From Spirochaetota bacterium (lineage in GTDB: Bacteria; Spirochaetota; Spirochaetia; B11-G9): a DNA stretch of 10,719 nucleotides. The translations under genes and the position numbers were made by a program. The notes under the pieces are model-generated. The model was not told where the DNA came from, did not search any database, and saw only the letters and a list, made by a program, of their open reading frames with translations. This document shows positions 6,627-10,719 of this stretch, in pieces. The stretch spans positions 1 to 10,719 of the forward strand of contig QNBL01000060.1 of assembly GCA_003641695.1 (NCBI GenBank), written 5' to 3'. Position 1 is the first letter of the stretch, and each line of letters begins with the position of its first letter.

Positions 6627-7359
6627 TATCAGGCAGTTCCCTCATGGATTTAATAAAATAATCAGGTGCAATTCCGGGATCTTTTATATCATCTCTATCC
6701 TCAACGTATTCAATCTGGACAGCACCCATAAAGCCGGCATTTTTTGCACCGAATATATCTTTTTGAGGGCTATTCCCGACGTAGAGACATTCTGATGGCA
6801 GAAATCCTGCTTTTTTTGCAGCATGAAGAAAAATAGAGGGGTCAGGTTTACTTTTCCCAAACTCAGAGGACATGACAACTGTAGAAAAATAAGATTCCAA
6901 TCCGTAATCCACTAAATTTCTCGGGACCTGGGTTAGACTGAGGACATTGCTGATAATTCCAAAATGAAGTCCTGTTTTTGTAAGCTCATCCATTACCGTT
7001 TTCATTTCAGGGCGGACCGATCTTGTAAATCTTCCCGTTTCAATAAGGAAAGTCAGCTCCTCGGCAGTATTGGCATCTAAAGCCGCCATATCCGGTTCAT
7101 CACTAAGAATGTACTCTTTCCATACCGTTTCGCTTGGCAACTCGATTAAGGTTTTACTTCGCCACTCTTTATACTGCTTAAGTCCCTCGATTAATCGTTT
7201 ATAAAATTCTTCAACCGTATATTCTTTTGAAAGATTAACACCGGACTTGTTAAGGATGGAAATCATGGATCCAACCGCTTCCAGAGCTTTCTCACGAACT
7301 ACCGGGTAGCGGTCTATTGTGCCGCCAAAGTCAAAAAAAACTGATTTTAATGCTTTCAT
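6580..7359 (-). CDS. HAD-superfamily hydrolase, subfamily IA-like, with altered C-terminal tail (259 aa)
   Basis: Probable cytosolic phosphatase-like protein. Motif I is FFDFGGTID (Asp10 the expected nucleophile); the usual second Asp is Gly12, as in a subset of HAD proteins. A helical cap spans about residues 20-115. Motif II is IISN with Ser137. Motif III is SEFGKSKPDP with Lys169 or Lys171. Motif IV is VGNSPQKDI, with Asn196 in place of the first acidic residue and Asp201 kept. The substrate is unknown; location beside mutases suggests a sugar phosphate. The ATG (7359) overlaps the TAA of the broken mutase as TAATG, with AGAAGG 9 bases upstream. The last dozen or so residues (from about Tyr247, SDFRQGLFQG) are encoded by ABC-ATPase sequence read in another frame, so the natural C-terminus was replaced by a deletion. 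The catalytic core is intact and the protein may work. Confidence 0.8.
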   Translation of the reverse strand: MKALKSVFFDFGGTIDRYPVVREKALEAVGSMISILNKSGVNLSKEYTVEEFYKRLIEGLKQYKEWRSKTLIELPSETVWKEYILSDEPDMAALDANTAEELTFLIETGRFTRSVRPEMKTVMDELTKTGLHFGIISNVLSLTQVPRNLVDYGLESYFSTVVMSSEFGKSKPDPSIFLHAAKKAGFLPSECLYVGNSPQKDIFGAKNAGFMGAVQIEYVEDRDDIKDPGIAPDYFIKSMRELPDIVYSYSDFRQGLFQG

Positions 7360-8532
7360 TATTTCATTCCTTCTTGAGAAAGATGATCTGACCCGCCAAG
7401 TCTATAGATCAATTTCTTAAGCTCTTCAACGTGTTTATCAAGAATTTCCCGGATTCTCCCTTCTACAACAAGTCTCATTACAGGTTCAGTATTTGCCATC
7501 CGTACGAGAAACCACCAGTCATCAAAATCAACCCTGACTCCATCAAAAAATGTTTGTCTTCCTGAGAAGTAACAATTTTTAATCTGTTCTATAGCATATT
7601 CACCATCCGGAATAGCAAAATTCATCTCTCCAGAGAAGAAATAATTGTTTAACGCGTTTATTAAATCGGAAAGGTTTCTTTTTTCCAGACTTACTAGTGC
7701 CCGTACCTGAAAAAATGGAATCCACCCGTTATCCAGATTAAAGAAATCTCTGTAATAATAATGACCTGGCAGTTCTCCGCCATATATTCCGCTTTTGAAA
7801 GTTAACCCTACCTGCATGGCAGTATGACCCGTTGAACAGATATATGTCTTACCCCCCCAGTTTAGAGATATACTCTTTAATGGAATTTGTGGACCGAGCA
7901 TCATAGAGAACGCCGTCTGCACCATCCTTTTTTTCAGGAAAATGTTTAAAATAATAAAGCCCCAGCAACCCGGTAATCAAATCAGGTGAAATCCACTTAC
8001 CGTTTTCATCAACAAATAGGGCACGATCACCATCAAAGCAGATACCCAAATCAGCACCTTCTTTGAAGGGTTTTATTTTATCAAGATATTCGTGTGTAAT
8101 ACTTAAAGTCTGCCCGGTACCCCCGGGAAAAAACTGCTCCGGATTATTTTCTCTTCCAGCTCCCCAAGCCCATTTTTTCTTGATATTACCAGTGCATTCT
8201 TTCCGCTTATCTTTAAACCATTATACTCAGGAGGGTTATGGGAAGCAGTTATCATGATTCCACAGTCAAAACCATGAGTTATAGAAGCAAAGGGTACTGC
8301 AGGAGTATCCACTATCCCAATATCTGTTACCGAACAGCCAGCCTGTACCATACCTCTGCTTATTCCGGTAAAGATTTCTTTGGAAGATAGTCTGCCATCT
8401 CTCCCAATAACAGCCGTTTCTGCTTTCAATATTCAATAGTGAAACAAGATGATAACCTATTCGGTATGCTGTCTCTCTGTCCCACTCTGTGCCATATTTC
8501 CCTCTTATACTGCCTGATTTAAATATTGACAT
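7359..8532 (-). pseudogene. Second phosphomannomutase/phosphoglucomutase copy, frameshifted and internally deleted
   Basis: It starts at ATG 8532 as MSIFKSGSIRGKYGTEWD, closely like the intact copy upstream (MSIFKSNDIRGLYPKEWD). Near 8425 the frame moves by one base to give VIGRDGRLSSKEIF and the active-site loop MITASHNP, ending at TAA 8105-8103. Roughly 75-80 residues of domain 2 (present in the intact copy) are missing around 8105-8125. A third piece reads DLGICFDGDRALFVDENG; the metal loop DGDADR of the intact copy is shortened to DGDR. A run of seven C at 7852-7858 then shifts the frame again. The last piece holds the sugar loop GGELPGHYYYRD and the phosphate-binding NTEPVMRLVVEG, to the stop at 7361-7359. 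Loss of the Mg2+ loop makes activity unlikely even if frames were repaired. It appears to be a tandem duplicate of the preceding gene. Confidence 0.9.
7852..7858 (-). other. Seven-base C/G run at a frameshift
   Basis: On the coding strand, CTGGGGGGGTAA stops the third piece of the broken mutase (KLGG, stop). With six G the frame continues as GGKTYICSTGH into the last piece. Such runs are prone to slippage and to base-calling error. Confidence 0.8.
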
Positions 8533-8539
8533 ACTCAAA

Positions 8540-8545
8540 CTCTCC
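8540..8545 (-). promoter_or_regulatory. Ribosome binding site of the broken mutase
   Basis: GGAGAG on the coding strand lies 7 bases before ATG 8532, choosing this over the ATG at 8547, which abuts the TGA of the intact mutase. Start 8532 also aligns with the MSIFKS start of the intact copy. Confidence 0.65.
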
Positions 8546-8547
8546 AT

Positions 8548-9906
8548 TCATCCGGTGAATTCCATTATTTCTTTTGATAAGGATTTTACTCTCTTCTCCA
8601 TTTCTCCGGATTCTTCTGCTTCAACAACAATACGCAGCAGGGGTTCAGTCCCGGATTTGCGCACAATAAACCACCAATTTGAAAAATTAAAACGGAATCC
8701 ATCTACCTGTTCAATTTCTGCAGTGGAATATCTCTCCAGAAGTTGTGATATTACCTGCTCCTGCTTCCCTGAACTTTCAAATGGAAAACTGATTTCTCCT
8801 GAAAATGCATACTTCATGATCCTCTTTTTTAAATAAGAAAGTTTTTCCCCAGTGGAACTGAGAATATTTAAAAGAATAAATACGGTTATCCACGCCGAAT
8901 CGCAGTAAAAATTATCTCTGTAATAGTAGTGGCCAGTTAATTCCCCGGCACAGACAGCTTCTTCTTCCCTGAGCATTCTTTTAATTCTTGCATGTCCAGC
9001 CGGACATTTTAAAGGCAAAGCTCCTATGGTTTTTAAATACTCACTCACAGCGTTTGACGACCGTATATCAACAAGGACCTTTGATTCGGGAGAAGACATT
9101 TTTTCTTTTTCTGTAAAGTATTGCCCCAGAAGGGCTGTCACGAGATCAGGTGATACAATAGATCCTTTGTCATCTACCATAACAACTCTATCAGCATCGC
9201 CGTCAAAACAAAAACCTACAGCAGAACCTGATTCCAGTACTTTTTCCCGTAGTTGGTCAATGCTGCCTTCTGCAGAAGGATTCGGTCCATGAGCCGGGAA
9301 CTGACTGTCAATAGTATTATTAATAATTACTGCATTCCCCTGGAAATCAGCAAGAAGCTGACTCGCAAACCTGCCTGCTGCACCATTTGAGCAGTCAAAA
9401 ACTGCATTTAAATCTGAATAGTCCTCCTTATATTTAGCAAGATAATTAACATATGCTTCCTGTATATCAAAATGAACTATTCCTCCTCTCTTTCTATTTG
9501 GTTTACTGTTGTGAGATATACTTCCAACCATTTCTTCAATTCTTTTCAAACCGTTTTCAGATACAATCGGAATTGCATTCCTGCCGGTAAGCTTAAGCCC
9601 ATTGTAGCCGACAGGATTATGGGACGCAGTAATCATAATCCCCCCGTCAAACCCATAGGTCCCGACAGAAAAATAGACTGCAGGAGTATCCACTATTCCG
9701 AGATCAGAGATTTCCATTCCGCTTTCAACCAGGCCTTTGGTCAGAAATGTAAATATCTCATCTGAACTGTTTCTACCATCCCGCCCTATGACAATTCTGC
9801 TGCCCTGTATAACTACAGAAAGTGCAAGCCCAATTCTATATGCTGTATCGCTGTCCCACTCCTTTGGATAGAGACCGCGAATATCATTTGACTTAAAAAT
9901 ACTCAT
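8548..9906 (-). CDS. Phosphomannomutase/phosphoglucomutase (alpha-D-phosphohexomutase family), 452 aa
   Basis: Cytosolic enzyme that moves a phosphate between C1 and C6 of a hexose (mannose or glucose type), feeding nucleotide-sugar synthesis for envelope polysaccharides, glycolipids or storage. All four domains are present. The N-terminal segment is FKSNDIRG; the active-site loop is ITASHNP with phosphorylated Ser95; the Mg2+ loop is DGDADR at 235-240; the sugar-specificity loop is GELTGHYYYRD at about 321-331; and the phosphate-binding loop is KSGTEPLLRIVVEA at 417-430. The length is normal for the family. The GEL(T)GH form suits Man/Glc phosphates but does not decide between them. The start at 9906 is supported by AGGGA five bases upstream and overlaps the NHL gene stop by 14 bases. 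The stop (8550-8548) abuts the next ATG. A broken paralogue follows immediately, so this copy probably carries the activity. Confidence 0.93.
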   Translation of the reverse strand: MSIFKSNDIRGLYPKEWDSDTAYRIGLALSVVIQGSRIVIGRDGRNSSDEIFTFLTKGLVESGMEISDLGIVDTPAVYFSVGTYGFDGGIMITASHNPVGYNGLKLTGRNAIPIVSENGLKRIEEMVGSISHNSKPNRKRGGIVHFDIQEAYVNYLAKYKEDYSDLNAVFDCSNGAAGRFASQLLADFQGNAVIINNTIDSQFPAHGPNPSAEGSIDQLREKVLESGSAVGFCFDGDADRVVMVDDKGSIVSPDLVTALLGQYFTEKEKMSSPESKVLVDIRSSNAVSEYLKTIGALPLKCPAGHARIKRMLREEEAVCAGELTGHYYYRDNFYCDSAWITVFILLNILSSTGEKLSYLKKRIMKYAFSGEISFPFESSGKQEQVISQLLERYSTAEIEQVDGFRFNFSNWWFIVRKSGTEPLLRIVVEAEESGEMEKRVKSLSKEIMEFTG

Positions 9907-10483
9907 ACTCTTCCCTAAAAACTTTTATTGTTCCTCCATTCTCGTCTACAGCAAACACCAGATCCCAAGGTCCAATTGCAATACCTTCACAATCATCACC
10001 CCATTTGTCAGGCCCTTTTCCATGCCCCCCGAATTCATACAGGAAATTTCCGGTAACAGAGTCATAAACATCAACCTGCCCATTGGGATCATCGGCAATA
10101 TAAAGTTTATGAAGCTTTGAATTCACAGCAAGATATCCTGCCTGCCTGGTCATATTTTCCCCTTCACAGATTTTCCCAATCTTGATAATAAAGTTCCCAT
10201 CATTGTCGAACTTGAGTGCACCGCCGTCCTCGTTTTTATCAGAAACATAAATATTCCCATCATCATCAACACAAATCGGGCCTATTGCATCAAACCAGTC
10301 CGGTGGAGTTCCTTCCTTGCCGAATTCTCTTAAGAAATTCCCGTCTTTATCAAATACAAGAATTTTCAGTAAATTCGTGGATCCAACGTAAATAGTATCA
10401 TCTTTATCTACCTTAAACTGGGGGATAATATTTAGATCTTTAAAAAATACCCCCATATGGTGTAATGAGTTAACAACAAACAA
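9893..10483 (-). CDS. NHL-repeat / six-bladed beta-propeller type protein, N-terminally truncated (196 codons open)
   Basis: The open region carries at least four NHL-like blades: PQFKVDKDDTIYVGS with VFDKDGNFLREFG (about 20-55), IGPICVDDDGNIYVSD with FDNDGNFIIKIG (65-104), YLAVNSKLHKLYIADD with VYDSVTGNFLYEFG (115-152), and a last one ending GGTIKVF (about 164-190). Such propellers bind ligands or partner proteins; many are exported. No signal peptide or lipobox is visible: the only starts are TTG at 10483 and ATG at 10456, with poor ribosome sites, and propellers of this type usually have six blades or more. The 5' part was probably removed by the insertion sequence starting near here. The 3' end overlaps the mutase start (TAT GAG TAT TTT TAA contains ATGAG), so the gene formerly led the mutase operon. 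I cannot say if it is still expressed. Confidence 0.7.
   Translation of the reverse strand: MFVVNSLHHMGVFFKDLNIIPQFKVDKDDTIYVGSTNLLKILVFDKDGNFLREFGKEGTPPDWFDAIGPICVDDDGNIYVSDKNEDGGALKFDNDGNFIIKIGKICEGENMTRQAGYLAVNSKLHKLYIADDPNGQVDVYDSVTGNFLYEFGGHGKGPDKWGDDCEGIAIGPWDLVFAVDENGGTIKVFREEYEYF
9908..9916 (-). promoter_or_regulatory. Ribosome binding site of the intact mutase within the NHL gene
   Basis: AGGGAAGAG on the coding strand, with the AGGGA core 5 bases before ATG 9906. It lies inside the last codons of the NHL gene, which suggests translational coupling. Confidence 0.7.
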
Positions 10484-10493
10484 AAAAACACCC

Positions 10494-10500
10494 AGGAGGT
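10494..10500 (+). promoter_or_regulatory. Strong ribosome binding site of the transposase
   Basis: AGGAGGT is a near-perfect Shine-Dalgarno sequence placed 9 bases before ATG 10510, and it is what identifies the start of this partial gene. Confidence 0.85.
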
Positions 10501-10509
10501 GAAATAATA

Positions 10510-10719
10510 ATGACCGAAAATACTGCAGAAATCAAGAGCCAAATCGCCCATATTGATACAACAAATGATAATCTTACCGGTAGAGCCGGTTTAACCTTGG
10601 TATCAAGATATGTAAGAGCAGCAGGAATACCCACATTGCTCAGTAGCAAGTTTTCTTTTATAAGAAAAAGCTCAAAAGGTACAAAGCTGGTATTGATCTT
10701 TCATCAGATTATTTGTTTC
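10510..10719 (+). CDS. Transposase, IS1380-family-like, N-terminal 70 residues (partial)
   Basis: The frame is open from ATG to the window edge. The sequence runs from a polar start through LTGRAGLTLVSRYVRAAGIP to FIRKSSKGTKLVLIFHQIICF. The order 'LT..GGL.L..R.....GI...L' followed by 'R.S.KG......F.Q...F' is what I know from the N-terminus of IS1380-group DDE transposases, which continue into the catalytic domain. The DDE residues lie outside the window, so the family assignment rests only on this part. It is transcribed divergently from the NHL gene. No defect is seen in the visible part. Confidence 0.65.
   Translation, partial: MTENTAEIKSQIAHIDTTNDNLTGRAGLTLVSRYVRAAGIPTLLSSKFSFIRKSSKGTKLVLIFHQIICF

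Larger units (their letters stand above)
10450..10719 (+). mobile_element. Left part of an insertion sequence, probably IS1380 family
   Basis: A transposase gene begins at 10510 and runs off the window. IS leader regions are short, so the left end should lie within roughly 60 bases upstream, near 10440-10460, where the NHL gene loses its expected 5' part. The segment there contains ACCCCCATATGG and could be the start of the inverted repeat, but the right end is outside the window, so neither the repeat nor a target duplication can be checked. The start coordinate is approximate. Confidence 0.55.

Noticed and set aside
6309..7359. HAD–ABC natural fusion protein
   Set aside because: The two domains are in different frames and the ABC part lacks Walker A and a readable Walker B, so a deletion scar explains it better.
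10453..10460. CCATATGG palindrome as an operator between the NHL and transposase genes
   Set aside because: Eight-base palindromes are common; it may simply be part of the IS end and nothing else supports a regulator site.

Overview
This window looks like a spirochaete-type (Spirochaetota) chromosomal segment. That is an inference from four things: fairly AT-rich DNA, several secreted or lipidated envelope proteins with CsgG/LpoB-like domains, a NusG_II–Gx transporter pair, and paired phosphomannomutase-type genes. It holds three gene blocks, flanked on the right by an insertion sequence that runs off the window.

Block A (12-2605, minus strand): a 552-aa exported protein with a CsgG-like N-terminal domain, a charged helical linker and a hydrophobic C-terminal half. 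It overlaps by one base a 311-aa lipoprotein of unknown function. Block B (2822-5705, plus strand) is divergent from A across a 216-bp regulatory gap. It encodes a TPR + CsgG-like lipoprotein, a NusG domain II protein, and a Gx-family (heptaprenyl-diphosphate-synthase component I-like) membrane protein whose long C-terminal half resembles an ECF/CbiQ-type T component. The last two genes overlap by 14 bp.

Block C (10483-5746, minus strand) is a former operon with overlapping starts and stops, now decaying. In transcription order it holds a 5'-truncated NHL/beta-propeller gene, an intact phosphomannomutase/phosphoglucomutase, a second, broken mutase copy, a HAD-type hydrolase, the wreck of an ABC exporter (ATPase and permease, each in pieces), and a cut-off signal-peptide protein that may also be CsgG-like. 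The second mutase has three frame changes, about 75-80 missing residues and a damaged metal-binding loop. The HAD gene reads out of frame into the ABC ATPase remnant. The ATPase lacks Walker A, and its Walker B survives only as out-of-frame pieces. The permease keeps parts of its outer domain and its last helix.

At the right edge, a plus-strand transposase gene, probably of the IS1380 family, starts 27 bp from the first usable start codon of the NHL gene. The IS has probably cut off that gene's 5' end and possibly the operon's promoter. I see no rRNA, tRNA, CRISPR array or convincing intrinsic terminator. The most interesting intact unit is block B, a possible envelope/ECF-like transport operon; the most informative broken one is block C, a partly erased sugar-phosphate/ABC export operon.
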